From Melieria omissa (lineage: Eukaryota; Arthropoda; Insecta; Diptera; Ulidiidae), in contig OZ020267.1 in the NCBI GenBank assembly GCA_963971225.1, positions 52,717,590 to 52,781,589 of the forward strand: a stretch of 64,000 nucleotides of DNA. Reading direction: 5' to 3'. Positions 45,131-55,814 of the stretch are shown here, in pieces (the stretch's first letter is position 1; every line of letters begins with the position of its first letter). The notes under the pieces were generated by a model. The model was not told the origin of the DNA, searched no databases, and was given only the letters and a program-made list of their open reading frames with translations. The translations under genes were made by a program, and so were the position numbers.

Positions 45131-46479
45131 TTAAACCAAAAAAATATATAAAAATTATATATGTATACATGTTTCTTTGTTTACTCAATTTAAAATGTAT
45201 CTTCCTATTCCCTTCCAACTTCCCTTACGGCAATTTTTAAATACAATTTTTACGTTTCAACACACTAAAAATGTAAAGTTCATAGCCAAAGCTTCCCAGT
45301 CATAGTCTCAAATAGCTTCGATTTTCAATAATTCCTCGTTAAATCGACCGCCAGCTGAAACCGCAATGCTCCGAAAGGGTTAACCAGAGTTGTCATTCAC
45401 CGATTGTGTTCCAGTTACTATTTTTCCAACCACTTAAAATATCGTTCTTTAATAATAATTCGCTGTTCAAATTATTAAAAACTGTCCAATTGAATGAAAT
45501 GTGTCATTTCTGCCAGCAGTGTCTGTGTTGTTGCCTACAAACCTCAATTATGACAACAAATGGTGCTTACAGGCGGTTTTCAGTGCGCCCAATTGATTTG
45601 TGCAACTAGCGCGGAACCAACCACTAGACATCATTCTCACTTAACAGCAACAAAATTATCAACAACAACAACAACGACGAACAAACATCAAAATCAGAAA
45701 TGAGAAATCATTAGCAAAGCAAGCATTAATTGCACGGAAGTTGCCATTGTCTCAGAAGCGGCCAAGAACAGCGAATTGCACGCTACGTGCGCAGCCGACC
45801 GGCGACCGGCACCGGCTACCGTTGTTTGGCGGCGCTGATGCCACAAAGATGCCCGCCTGCGCCTCGACTGGCGGTAACTTATGCTTTCGTCCGTCCGCTT
45901 TGCAACACGCCGACTCATGCTCAAAGCATAAACGTTCGAACGTCGTTTTCTTGTTTAGCGGTAAATTGCAAATTTGCAATCAATGAACTGAAAATCTGCA
46001 GCCCCACAAGCAAACAAACAAACTCAAATCAAATGCCGCCAATTCGCTTTTCGAGCTGCCGCCCCGCACACCACTGTGCTAACTCTTCTCTGCTCTGTTG
46101 ATGAAAATAAAGTATGTTCATGAGATTTTTGCTTTCTGGCGCGCTTTTTCTATGCTGCAGAGCGAAGCGACTACGGCGATGCTGAAACTGGTGCTGGCGG
46201 AAAGCCGGTTTGGACTAGGAATGTGCTAAACATTCAAGTCCGCATCCGCATTGTTTCACTATGGGCATTCAATACTGTGTTGAAAATTCACAATTAGCGT
46301 AACATGCGAATCGGACATTTAAGACATCATGTATATCTTTGTGCATATAAATGTCCGTCCTGACTGACTTACTGATTGACTGACTGACCGCTGAACCCAA
46401 ACTGCTGAAGCTACAAACATGAAATTTGAACTGTAACCACATGTAAGAAAATGAACCTCGGCTAAGACGGAATTTTGGA
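45131..46479. other. Intergenic with a GC-rich block
   Basis: 45730-46100 is GC-rich, with frames of 75-123 codons open on both strands and no recognisable domain. A solitary CGAAAGGGTTAACC near 45373 matches the end motif of the TTAA MITEs. A CTGACTGACTGA run lies near 46360-46388. Confidence 0.4.
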
Positions 46480-47690
46480 AATTTGGGGTCTAAAGGGGTA
46501 AAACATGGATTAAAGAGTTTTATAAAGAACCATGATTTAATGGGCTTATTGTTTTGAAACTTTTTGAAAATACTCTAAATCAAAAAAAATTCGATACGTA
46601 TTTTTAAATTCTTTGAAAATCAAAATTTAACAGCGTTAAAAATGGGTTAAGGTCCGAATACGGGAAGACTACGAAAAAGGCATGAACCCAAAAAAATAAA
46701 AAAAATAATAAAACACGTGTTTTTAAATTTTTTGAAAATTAAAACTGGGTCAACCAAGGGTTAAAAGGTTATATGAAGAAATATGATTTTTTACGACTAT
46801 TGATTTCAAACTTCATACAAGTACTTCAATTGTGAAATAATTCGATACGTGTCTTGAATTTTTTACAAAATCAAAATCTGACGGGTCAACGACGGGTTAA
46901 AAGTTATATAGAGAAGTAAAATTTTATGGGCCTTTAAACATGGTGAAAGTACTCTTAGTAAGTAATAATCCGACAGGTGTTTTTCATTTTTTCGAAAATC
47001 GAAACATAACGCGTTCAACTATGGGTTAAAAGTTTATATGGAGAGTTACGATTTTATGGGCCTTTTGACTTCAAACTTGGTGAAAGTACTCTCAGTGAGA
47101 AATAATTCCACACGTGTTTTTAATTTTTTTGAAAATCGAAACCTAACGGGGTGAACCAAGGGTTGAAGGTTTGTATGAAGAAACATGATTTTTTACGCCT
47201 TTTTACTTAAAACTTGGTGAAAGTACTTTAAATGTGAAATGTATTACACATATTTTTCAATTTTTCGAAAATCAAAATCTAACGGGGACAATATTTGGTT
47301 AAAAGTTTGTATGGAGAAACAAGATTTTATGGGACTTTTGACTTCAAACTTGGTGGAAGCATTTATGAAATATAGTGAATTGAATTAATTGAATTAATCG
47401 ACATTAATTCAAGTTTTCAATTTGAATTTTTTGAAAATCAAAATCTAACAGCTTCAACGACGGGTTAAGAGTTCGTTCAGAGAAATTATGAAATCACATG
47501 TTATGCATTTTGACTTAAAAATTGGTGAAAACACTTGAAATCAAACATAATTTGACACATGTTTTTAATTTTTTGGAAAATCAAAACCTAAAGGGTTAAC
47601 GTTGGGTTAAAAGTTTGTATGGAGAAACAAGATTTATTGGTTTTTTTTACTTTAGGTCAACAGGTCTATTGGCTTCTAATCTGAAAGCAC
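46480..47690. repeat. Degenerate tandem array, about 136-bp period
   Basis: The landmark GGGTTAAAAG is followed by TTnnTATGGAGAAA and GATTTTATGGGCCTTTTGAC. It recurs with starts near 46761, 46897, 47026, 47163, 47299, 47465 and 47607, spaced about 129-142 bp with one gap of 166. Weaker copies precede. There are about nine units in all, much more diverged than the 155- and 126-bp arrays. No coding frame. Confidence 0.82.
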
Positions 47691-48954
47691 TTTAATTAAA
47701 AATAATGTTGAATGTTGATGTCGAAATTCCAAATCTCTTTCATTCATCAAAAGGTCAAACTTATTTTGCTGTGGAAAAATATCGATAATGAGTTCCTTCA
47801 TAGCGAATTTTCTAGTTGAAGAGATAGTTTTCAAATTCTTTCTGAATAAGTTTATGAAGGACTTATTGTTTCAGTTTTTAAATTCAAACCACTACTAATT
47901 CATAACTAATCTCATAGTTAAAAATTCAGTCCGTATGTCAAACTGTTAGTTAGTAAAGTCTGCAACCATAATTTGCTAAACAAAAATTTTCACATCCATC
48001 CACATTCGCATCCCATCTCTAGTTGAGATCATGGCAGAGCTCGGTCGGCATTGTGGGCCGACTGATTCGCGTGTTGTTGGCTGTGTTGGTTATTGTAATT
48101 GTTGTTGTCGTTGCTTATGTTGGCGGCAGCACGCTAACAATGGACGGCGGCGCTGTTCGCGTTCACTTTGCGCCACTTGAAAGCGCAGATTAGACGAACG
48201 GCTACGCAAAGTGGCACGTTGCATGTGGCATGTGGAGCCAAGCTGCTGGCTTCTGTTTCTGCTAAGTTGCCTCACGGTGAGACGATGAAGATTTAGACAA
48301 ATTTATGCATTTAGCACTCAGCCAAATCAGCCAGTCAACCAACCAGCGAGCGAGCGCTTGTCAATATTTTTGTTCATTCATTCAATTGGCAGCAGTCCGG
48401 CACTGTCACTACTCCCGGAATCGGTGTTTGCAGCGACACAGTTGCATAGCCAACGATTGCACGACTGATTGAAATCAAGTGAGCGCTGTCATGCAATCAC
48501 AACGCACATTGTATGTGCAATTTGACCAATGACAGCGACATGCTTCAATGTAAAAAAATAAACTTGACAACTGTGGGTTTTGGTAATTAATTTATACGAA
48601 AACTAACCGTGTTTGTTCAAGTGTAATCGTAGCAAAATATTGCACGATAAAGCAAAGTTTAAAGTTGGCCGAAAGCAACATCAACAACGACCATTGTCAA
48701 TGACTATGACAACAGCAACAATCGCCAGCGCCGACAATGTCAAAACAAACGAGGCGTAACGAAACGAAACGAGAAGTCAGGCCGGCACAATTCACCTCAC
48801 AACGAGTCACGCGCACAGTGTTGCCAGAGAATTTAAAATTTTGTATTTATTTAAAAGTCGGAATCGAGCAATAGGCACACGATAACTGAATCTGTATCTT
48901 TTGCGAGACTATAACTATTGAAAGTGGAATAAATAGAATCTAAAATATAAATTC
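47691..48954. other. Intergenic, nothing recognised
   Basis: 48040-48500 is GC-richer with short frames and no domain. The rest is AT-rich. Confidence 0.4.
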
Positions 48955-49310
48955 GAACGGGTCCTTGGAGAAACTATTGAAGGTTGAAGACATGTGACTT
49001 CAGTTGGACGACGTCTGGATCAGGTTAATTAGACCATACCCGGTCCTTAGCGAGACTACTGAAAGTAAAAGACATGTGACATCAGTAGGACGGCGCCTGC
49101 ATCAGATGAAGTAGGCCCTGTTGGGTCTTTAGCGATGGTTTGTAGTGCGAAAGACATGTGACTTCAGTTGGACGATGTCTGGATCAGGTGATTTAGACCT
49201 TACCGAGTCTTTTGTGAGACTATTAAAAGTGAAACACATGTGACTTCAGTAAGTCAGCGCCTAGATCAAGTGAACTAGACCCTATTGGGTGCTTAGCGAG
49301 GATGTTGAGG
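48955..49310. repeat. 82-bp tandem array, 4 units
   Basis: The landmark CATGTGAC(T/A)TCAGT starts at 48991, 49073, 49155 and 49237, exactly 82 bp apart. Each unit carries GGA(C/T)G(A/G)(C/T)G(T/C)CTG(G/C)ATCAGGT. No open frame crosses it. Confidence 0.9.
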
Positions 49311-49914
49311 GCGCAACATTGTCTCTCTAGACAATGATAGGTCTTTCTCAACTTGATCCTTCCACCGGAGACACGGTCACCTTCTGCGTTGTCGACCTAC
49401 TACTACTGCATCGAAAACCTAACAAGTGCCCTTCCCCTCTCCCCCCTCTCCCCTCGCCTCTCCCCTCCCCTAACCCCTTTCTTCCAAAAAGAAGCTCTTC
49501 GGCATCAATTGGAATATTTAAAATACCCATAAATAGCCCTCTTTCCTTTGAGGCGCCTAAACCAAATCTTTCCTACGAAAGATTTAAGGTCTTTGGTTGT
49601 TTTAACAATTCAACAATTCAGTTTATGAATTCGACTTCAGAATGGTTCAAATGCATCCATTTAACTCACATACATTTTTTAATAAAGGAATAACATCAAC
49701 AGTTGATCAATCTTTTCTGATTATAAAATAGAATACGAGAATGTTATGAATAGTTTTCTGCCTAACAAAGATACAAGACTAGGTTTTTTTTAATTTACTT
49801 TGATTTGTCTACACATAAGACTACACATTTCTTCAAAAAATGCTCGCATCTCTTTAACTCGTTCAAATAGATAGTTAGAAATGTTCAAACGAAAGTAACG
49901 AAACGAAAGTGAAA
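49311..49914. other. Intergenic with a polypyrimidine tract
   Basis: A frame of 119 codons at 49334-49693 spans the CCCTCTCCC tract. It is Pro- and Ser-rich from that repeat and has no domain. The rest shows nothing. Confidence 0.4.
49429..49474. repeat. Homopyrimidine CT tract
   Basis: About 46 bp of almost pure C and T (one G and one AA break) with mirror-like CTCCCC units. It could adopt triplex DNA. Confidence 0.75.
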
Positions 49915-50160
49915 GGGGCACCCAACGCGAGATCAAATTGTTTGCAACTTTTTTGTATCTAAATCTTGATTCAATATGTGACTAACATGTTCCTTGAACA
50001 AATTCATGGCTGACATTTTGGTGAGTGCCTTTCAAAAGAGGCGCAAATAGATTCCCTACTATTTGTTGCAGACTGTTACCATTCTCATCTTGAGGTCCGA
50101 AATTTTTGAGACCAGCCTCGCATGTTTCCAAAATATTTTTTTCTCTAGTGTCCATTTTGA
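49915..50160 (-). pseudogene. Irritans-type mariner relic, second copy
   Basis: The minus strand reads HVSHILNQDLDTKKLQT, matching ERVCHILNQDLGIRKLSA of the 11.6-kb relic. The surrounding DNA also matches (CCTTTCAAAAGAG(G/A)CGCA, AGATTCCCT, TTGAGGTC(C/G)GAAA). It is shorter, with a large internal deletion between those blocks. No ends can be assigned. Confidence 0.6.
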
Positions 50161-50164
50161 GTTA

Positions 50165-50943
50165 TTTTAAATAAATAAAAGCAGCTCATCATTGGCCGCA
50201 AAACTGATGAATCGTCTGGCAACGCTGGCTGAACAATTGTACATCTCGGCGTCGCGCAAGAGCGTTCCGGAAGGCGCAGCAAAAACCGTCGCCAGCGGCA
50301 ACGGTAGTTGACAGTGGGCACTGCTCTTTGACCAAAGCAAAGCGCACCGACACACAGACAAACAAATGCATGGACGGACAGCCGAGCAGACTGTGACGCG
50401 AAATCAACTGCGATGATGGTGACGGTGCAGTCGAGTCGCTCGCCGACTGTGCGAATCTAAGGAAATGCCAACAATTAATGAAGACTAAAGAATACGAAAT
50501 TAGTCATAAATGCTTGATGAGTTTTATTTGTAATGCATTTGAAGTGCTGTGCGAATGATGGAGGACGGCCAACGAGCAGTCGTAAACAATCTAAGCAGCC
50601 CCGTTGTCGGCTGCAATTGGGATAAGTCTTTAATATGGACATGTGAGGGCACTGAATAGGCGACATTAGCATTTGCACTGATTGCAGCGAGTTTTTCGCT
50701 AACTTTTGCTAAGCTATAGAATTTGAATTCTAAACGGAAGACAACAATTTGAAATGAAATGAAGGGAATTAGCAATTCGATGTCGATTCGAAATAGAGGG
50801 TTGAGCGTGTTCGTTATTATGGGCGCTTTTTTCATTTCGTAATCTTTGCAAATTGCTTCCAGTGATTTGACTACTCCGAAACAGACAGTGGACTTTGGAG
50901 ATAAATGTGGTCAAAGTTCTAAGCTTGGAGAACCAAAGATCTT
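50165..50943. other. Intergenic, nothing recognised
   Basis: A GC-rich patch at 50190-50450 without a domain. The rest is mixed. Confidence 0.4.
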
Positions 50944-51070
50944 TTGGGTCTGGCTCGCAATTTCATTGTCTCAACAATAGTAACTTATTATTGGCTCGTG
51001 GAGAGAGACGCCCAGCGGCGAGGTTTAACCCTCAATGAACACTGCCGCAGCTGTGGGGGTCTTTTGGAGT
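50944..51070 (+). pseudogene. LINE C-terminal zinc-motif relic
   Basis: The frame reads VERDAQRRGLTLNEHCRSCG followed by GLLESVF. This matches the 'L-G-L ... C-R-S-C-G ... E' block at the C-terminus of RNase H-bearing LINEs (family knowledge). The partner His and Cys are lost. Confidence 0.55.
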
Positions 51071-51360
51071 CTGTTTTCGGCATATCCTTCACTTTATACA
51101 GGAATCAGTTGTTTATTCCTTTCAACACTAGAAAGACCATTGCGGACATTTTGACGGTTTTTCATTGTTAAATATCTGTATTTTCTGTAGTTTTTCTATT
51201 AACTTTTGCTTTGATTACTTTTAATTTTTTATCGGATTCTACAGTTACTTCAACAATTAGGATTCTACAATTACAATAAGCCAAATCTGATGTGTACTTT
51301 TTGAAATATCAGCGGATATAATATGTGGTCTTTGTAGGTATGGAAAACTTGCGGTCTTTC
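51071..51360. other. Spacer between LINE relics
   Basis: AT-rich, nothing recognised. Confidence 0.4.
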
Positions 51361-51540
51361 TAATGTTAACGTATGCCTACGTATGCGACATCTGCCTTGA
51401 AGAGGACGAAACCGCGGTTCATATGTGTTTGTCCTGCTTTTGGGCGGTACAGGCACAGGTGCCTCGGCAGTATGGTCATTCGAGAGAACTCCTGGACCTT
51501 AAGTTATTGGACGAGTTTAGCTTTGGGACAGCAAAGTTTT
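51361..51540 (+). pseudogene. LINE C-terminal zinc-motif relic
   Basis: The frame reads YVCDICLEEDETAVHMCLSC, keeping C-x2-C, the acidic run, His and Cys of the LINE C-terminal motif, then RELLDLKLLDEFSFG before a stop. It is better preserved than its neighbours. Confidence 0.62.
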
Positions 51541-51759
51541 GACTAATCCAGATCCAAAACCAGTGAGAACTTTCTTAGGGCAATTTAAGGGCAACAGGTC
51601 TCTTTAGACTAGTCCTGTCTCCGGTCGTGTAAGCTGTAAGGTCGCAGTTGAGTGCTTGGAAATGATTCTCTTCTGGCTTCAAATTTCATACCTACAACGA
51701 GAAGTACAGTAGGAACATTCCTAGTGTTCGGGACCTGCACCTCCGGGACCTCCGTGAGA

Positions 51760-51920
51760 GAGAGTGCAGGCTCGTTTGGGGATTACTAATAAGTCACTGC
51801 CTGGTGAAAGTCCAGGCCGAGCATGATCGACAGTGACATGTGCACAAAGTGCGGAGAGCAAGGTGTAAGAGGAACTCTGAAATATATTCTCTGACTCTGC
51901 TCCGCGCTCACTTACGTAAT
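51760..51920 (+). pseudogene. LINE C-terminal zinc-motif relic
   Basis: One frame gives VWGLLISHCLVKVQAEHDRQ and another gives DMCTKCGEQGVRGTLKYIL, a stop, then LCSALTY. This is the typical 'L-x-G-H-x-x-x ... C-x2-C-G ... L-C-x-A-L' layout split by a frameshift and a stop. Confidence 0.5.
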
Positions 51921-52039
51921 TTGCTGATTGAGGGACTGCGGGCGGCAACCAAAATAACTGTTAACGTCGTGTTATAGTTACCTAAGACACTCGTATACTT
52001 ATAGATCTGAATAGTTACTATTAACGCTAAGGACTTATA

Positions 52040-52230
52040 AGGAAGCCTAACCTGAGCTTTCCAAACACCGGTCTCTGTAAAAGCTGCCTTGACGAGGAGG
52101 TGGAGCAAGCGAACGAGGCACACTGACGATCCAAGTGTAGACCGCTTTCTTGGCAAATGACTTCCGTGAAAGTGGTAGACACAAGGAATAAGAGAAATCA
52201 ATCCTGAATCTATCTGCCCTTGCTCGGCTC
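52040..52230 (+). pseudogene. LINE C-terminal zinc-motif relic
   Basis: The frame near 52072 reads LCKSCLDEEVEQANEAH followed by a stop, keeping C-x2-C and the acidic run only. It is the fourth such relic in about 1.3 kb on the same strand. Confidence 0.45.
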
Positions 52231-53912
52231 TCTGCCAAATGAGCAGAAAAAACAACTTTTTTTCTACTCAGATAACGTCGCCGATATCTCAAATGTCGAC
52301 CCCGGTGGTCTGAGATATATGATCTGAAATATACGATTTGAGTTTCAAATAGGACTAAGTTTCGAGGCATCAGAACGAGCCAAAGTGCCCAATGTGTGTG
52401 TATCTTCATGTATAATCCGATTGAAGGAATCATCTTTCATCTAAACGGTCACCGTTTTCATTGCAATATGCAATCCTTTCTTTCCTTGGAAATTCTTTAA
52501 GCTTCATTGTTCACTCACTTTTCAGCGAAATCAAATATTTACAAATTAGGTTTGTTACCAAATTTGGGCCACGTGTACAATAGAGTGTGTGGCACGCCCT
52601 CTTTTCATAACAAAAAAATCAAAAATAATATTGTACGCTTAAATTATACCAAAACTCGTGTCTCAATGTGCCAACCAGTTGCGATTTCCACGAAGCATTT
52701 TTATTTGAGCGATTATTTAATTACATTTTAATGAAGGCTGCACTCGATTCGGCATCATTACCCGCGCCAGCAAAATGCCGGTTCAATTAGAATTTAATTC
52801 AAATTAAAGTGTATTCAAAAACGGCGCCACGCCTCAGTGCGCCGCTCCAATACGATACGCGCCATCCGCTTCCGCTTTCGACAGCCTCATTGTCAACGCA
52901 TTTGAAAGCAAAACAAATACGCCACCGAATGACGGTGTTTTTTTTTGTTTTGTGCTGTTGTTTTGTAAGAGCGGCGCAATTTGCATTATGGCCAATTCAA
53001 TTTAACCCCATTTCATTACGGCCGACTGCGCGCAGCGTCAATGAAACTGTGCTGGCAGCGGCACAGGTTGAACCGAATCGACAGTCGACGGTAGTCGATT
53101 AGTGAAATGGTTGTCCATCATTGTCGTCGCAGCGATCCGATCGCCGAACAACGCCAGCGCGACAGCGACCGAAGGTGCCGCAACAGTTCGCGCACCCAAA
53201 GTGTTTAGCAAACAGTCGAGCGGACGCACGCCGAAGTAAGCAAAATTGTTGTGAAATAAAGGCAACGAATAATAATGCAAAACGTAGATACAAGCAGCAA
53301 CAGCGTAAAGTTGGTAACATGCGCCAAGTGCCTAAATACAACCAGCGCACAAACACATACACACACACACATATATATTTGTATAAAGTACATAAATGCG
53401 CAGCCAGCTGGAACGCTTGATGGACGGGCACTCAGGTGTGACAAATAATTACACGAACGATGTGTGCAGGCCAGAAAGGAAGAAGTTCATTAAAAAGCAC
53501 AGACACACACTGACACACACACACATATGTACGTACAACAGGGCAAGATAAATAATAATAACAAACAAATAAGACAAAAAACGAATCAGCAGAGTCAGCA
53601 CGAAAAAATGTAACACTGGCAATAAAAACAAAACGACGAATCGAAACGGAAAAGCCAGCAAAATTTTAATGTAAATACAGTCGGCCTGTACTGGAAGTGA
53701 TTATAAAGGGTTATCCATGTTGTTGTATCAAAAGTGTTGGAGTATAATAAAAATGCTGGTAATGCCAGCTTCGATGAAATTATACTAGAAATTAAAGTAA
53801 AAACCGATTAACTTAACCAACAAAAGGCAAAGTCTATGCTCCAGAGAGGATCGCACAAGGAAAAAAAAGTAAAAACTAGGTTGGTTGGGTGGTTAGGGTG
53901 ATTGGTTCGGTT
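52231..53912. other. Intergenic with a GC-rich, leader-like block
   Basis: 53030-53240 is GC-rich. A 33-codon ORF (ATG 53107, stop 53208; starts MVVHHCRRSDPIAEQRQRD) and a donor-like CCGAAGTAAGC at 53231-53241 could belong to a first exon, but I have no firm support. CA runs lie at 53354-53378 and 53503-53524. Confidence 0.35.
53900..53912. repeat. SINE target-site duplication, left
   Basis: GATTGGTTCGGTT, repeated exactly at 54241-54253. Confidence 0.82.
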
Positions 53913-54240
53913 CTTCTTCTCCTTGACTGGCACGACAGCCCGATTACGAGACTAAGGCCCAGCTACCCGCAACCAATCGTGTTGTGCATGCGAATATTTT
54001 TACAAGGTTGGAAGGGACCTACAGTTTTATGCCGATTCCGAACGGCGAGTTGGGTTCGGTTTTTTATAAGCAATTTTACTCTCAGAGGTTTGCCATTTCC
54101 TGCTGAGAGGACAGACGCCGAAAGAAAAATTGTTGTTTTTCTTTTTTTTTCGATGTTAACGCAACGGAGTATTGAACTCGCGGAGTCTTGATTCGGGGCC
54201 CAACGCACTTGCCAGCTGAGCTACGGCGGCTGCTCGGTTC
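53913..54240 (-). mobile_element. tRNA-derived SINE, second family
   Basis: On the minus strand the head reads GCCGCCGTAGCTCAGCTGG, a textbook tRNA 5' half with box A. A box-B-like GAGTTCAATACTCC follows about 45 bp later. The core GCCGTTCGGAATCGGCATAA then AACTGTAGGTCCC (54014-54047) is shared with the 9295-9643 SINE although the heads differ. The 3' end is GAAGAAG-like. A 13-bp target duplication, GATTGGTTCGGTT, flanks it. Confidence 0.88.
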
Positions 54241-54292
54241 GATTGGTTCGGTTAGGTAAGTTAAGATGGGCAACTTTCTGGTTTCTCAGCAA

Positions 54293-54440
54293 GTACACTC
54301 GCACGCCTCAAAAGGCCCATTCTGATACCCGAGGTTGTAGGCCTGCCGTCCTGTGTTTGGTTGGTTAGTTAGGGCCATTTTGATACAACTCCCTCGGTAT
54401 TTACATGCAGAGCATCCGTAGGTTAGGTTAGATTAAGAAG
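54293..54440 (-). repeat. Two SINE 3'-end fragments
   Basis: On the minus strand, CTAACCTAACCTACGG, TGTATCAAAATGGCCC and then CGGGTATCAGAATGGGCC repeat the terminal block of the 9.3-kb SINE family twice. Confidence 0.5.
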
Positions 54441-54528
54441 GAGATTGTGCAGCATGCACTTCCACCCGGGGACCCCATGAGGCCCATGGTGAATCCCTTC
54501 ATTCTTAAAAATACCGGTGTTTTTTTCG

Positions 54529-55430
54529 GTTTTTTTTTTTTTGTTTTACGTCGGAAGTTGGAAATCTTCGTTCAAGATACTCTGGAACCCGTATTCCAGA
54601 GTTATGCCGGATTTCTACCGGCTAAAACCAACTCCCGTAGGCTTCACTCTCCTTGGCTTCCCCGCGGTACCGCCGGTGAGGGCATTCCTTCGCGGGGAGG
54701 ATTGACCTTGCGTCAGGCACATATGGTTTTGTCTTGTCGCTTATGGTTCTTGTCTCGTTGCTTGTTCATCGCGTTGTAGTCGCTGCATTATCGTCGTCAG
54801 TGCCGCATTGCACTTATTCCATGCCTCCTGTGAAAATACCGTTGTCCTTTCCTATCTCTTGGGATCCCTGTAGTTCCAGACAGCATTTTTTGGGAACCAT
54901 TTAGTCTTTGCGTCCGTAACGTTGGATGTTTTCTAGCCAGTTTGAGGCATTGATAAAGGACAGCAAATCGCTGAATTTCTTGTTAGAGGTTTCCTTGATA
55001 TTTTTCAAGAAAAGTTTCCCTAATGTTTTCATTCCCTTCTAAGCCCAGACTTGTACAACAGAAGTGCGCGATAGTTTCCTTCTCAACTGAATCGTAACAG
55101 CTACTGCATCTGATCTTGTGACGCATGCCCCTTCTGGGTGCATGCTGTTCTATAGATCAATGACCTGTGGCCAGTTTACATCGCTTTTCGCTAATCGGTT
55201 CCACCGGCCAGATTGTGTGACTAATCCTGCATGTGAGCAGCCTCCATCTTGAGTTCGCCTTAGTTAGAAAGTCCTTAGGGATCGCGCCCTTTATGAGTTT
55301 TATTGAAGTGTGGAACTCCATTGCGTTCCCCTGATTAACAACGGAACCTCTCCTGATAAGCTCAGCTGCTGGTTCGCTACCATTAATGTTCCGATGCCCC
55401 GTAATTAAAATAATGATAACTGTCGATCGG
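54529..55430 (-). mobile_element. 5'-truncated LINE, RNase H family, with poly(A)
   Basis: A T-run at 54529-54541 on this strand is the poly(A) tail. The 3' untranslated region follows to about 54880 and contains TTTTAGCCGGTAGAAATCCG and a GAATACGGGTTCCAGAGT hairpin. The coding relic extends to 55430. No target duplication was identified. Confidence 0.75.
54895..55430 (-). pseudogene. LINE RNase H end and C-terminal Cys-His region
   Basis: The minus strand reads ITGHRNINGSEPAAELIRRG (RNase H signature W-V-P-G-H ... G-N-E-x-A-D, decayed), AMEFHTSIKLIKGAI, SHTIWPVEPISEKRCKLATG, a stop, then CSSCYDSVEKETIAHFCCTS with C-x2-C ... H-x2-C. After a break it ends LLSFINASNWLENIQRYGRK. Stops and frameshifts show it is dead. 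Confidence 0.8.
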
Positions 55431-55557
55431 CGTTAAGAACTACAAGTTAAGATATGTCAATCAATAGATCGATTAGTGAATAATGTCTTAAAATAGCAAA
55501 AATTTCACCAACTTTAACAGATTATTCCTTGAAGATCAAAAGATCAGAGAAGGTTAA
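55431..55557. other. Spacer before the TTAA MITE
   Basis: AT-rich and unremarkable. Confidence 0.4.
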
Positions 55558-55639
55558 CCCTTTCAGTAACAAAGTCCAATATATTGGACTACAGCCCATA
55601 CAATTCATACAGCCCGCTTTATTTTCATGTGGGAAAGTG
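55558..55639. mobile_element. 82-bp TTAA MITE, copy 3
   Basis: Same orientation as copy 1: CCCTTTCAGTAACAAAGTCC ... GGGAAAGTG, with TTAA at 55554-55557 and a mutated TTAC at 55640-55643. Confidence 0.72.
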
Positions 55640-55814
55640 TTACGGAACTCCAACTGTGCCTTCTTGGCAGTCAGTAGTTATAACCTAACATAACCTTACC
55701 CAACCTATGTTCGAACGCTGTCAAATGGCAGGGTTGTATTTTTTCAGCTAACAAATGGATATGTATGTGGTGTATGTAAAACACATATAGGGTCATAAAA
55801 ATTGTGCCGTGTCA

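Noticed and set aside
45730..46101. 123-codon open frame
   Set aside because: It is one of five mutually overlapping frames in a GC-rich block. It has no domain and no support for coding.
49334..49693. 119-codon open frame rich in Pro and Ser
   Set aside because: The Pro/Ser run is the CT tract at 49429-49474 in translation.
54150..54240. Functional tRNA gene on the minus strand
   Set aside because: The 5' half is tRNA-like, but box B is imperfect, no acceptor 3' strand pairs, and it is the head of a SINE with 13-bp flanking repeats.
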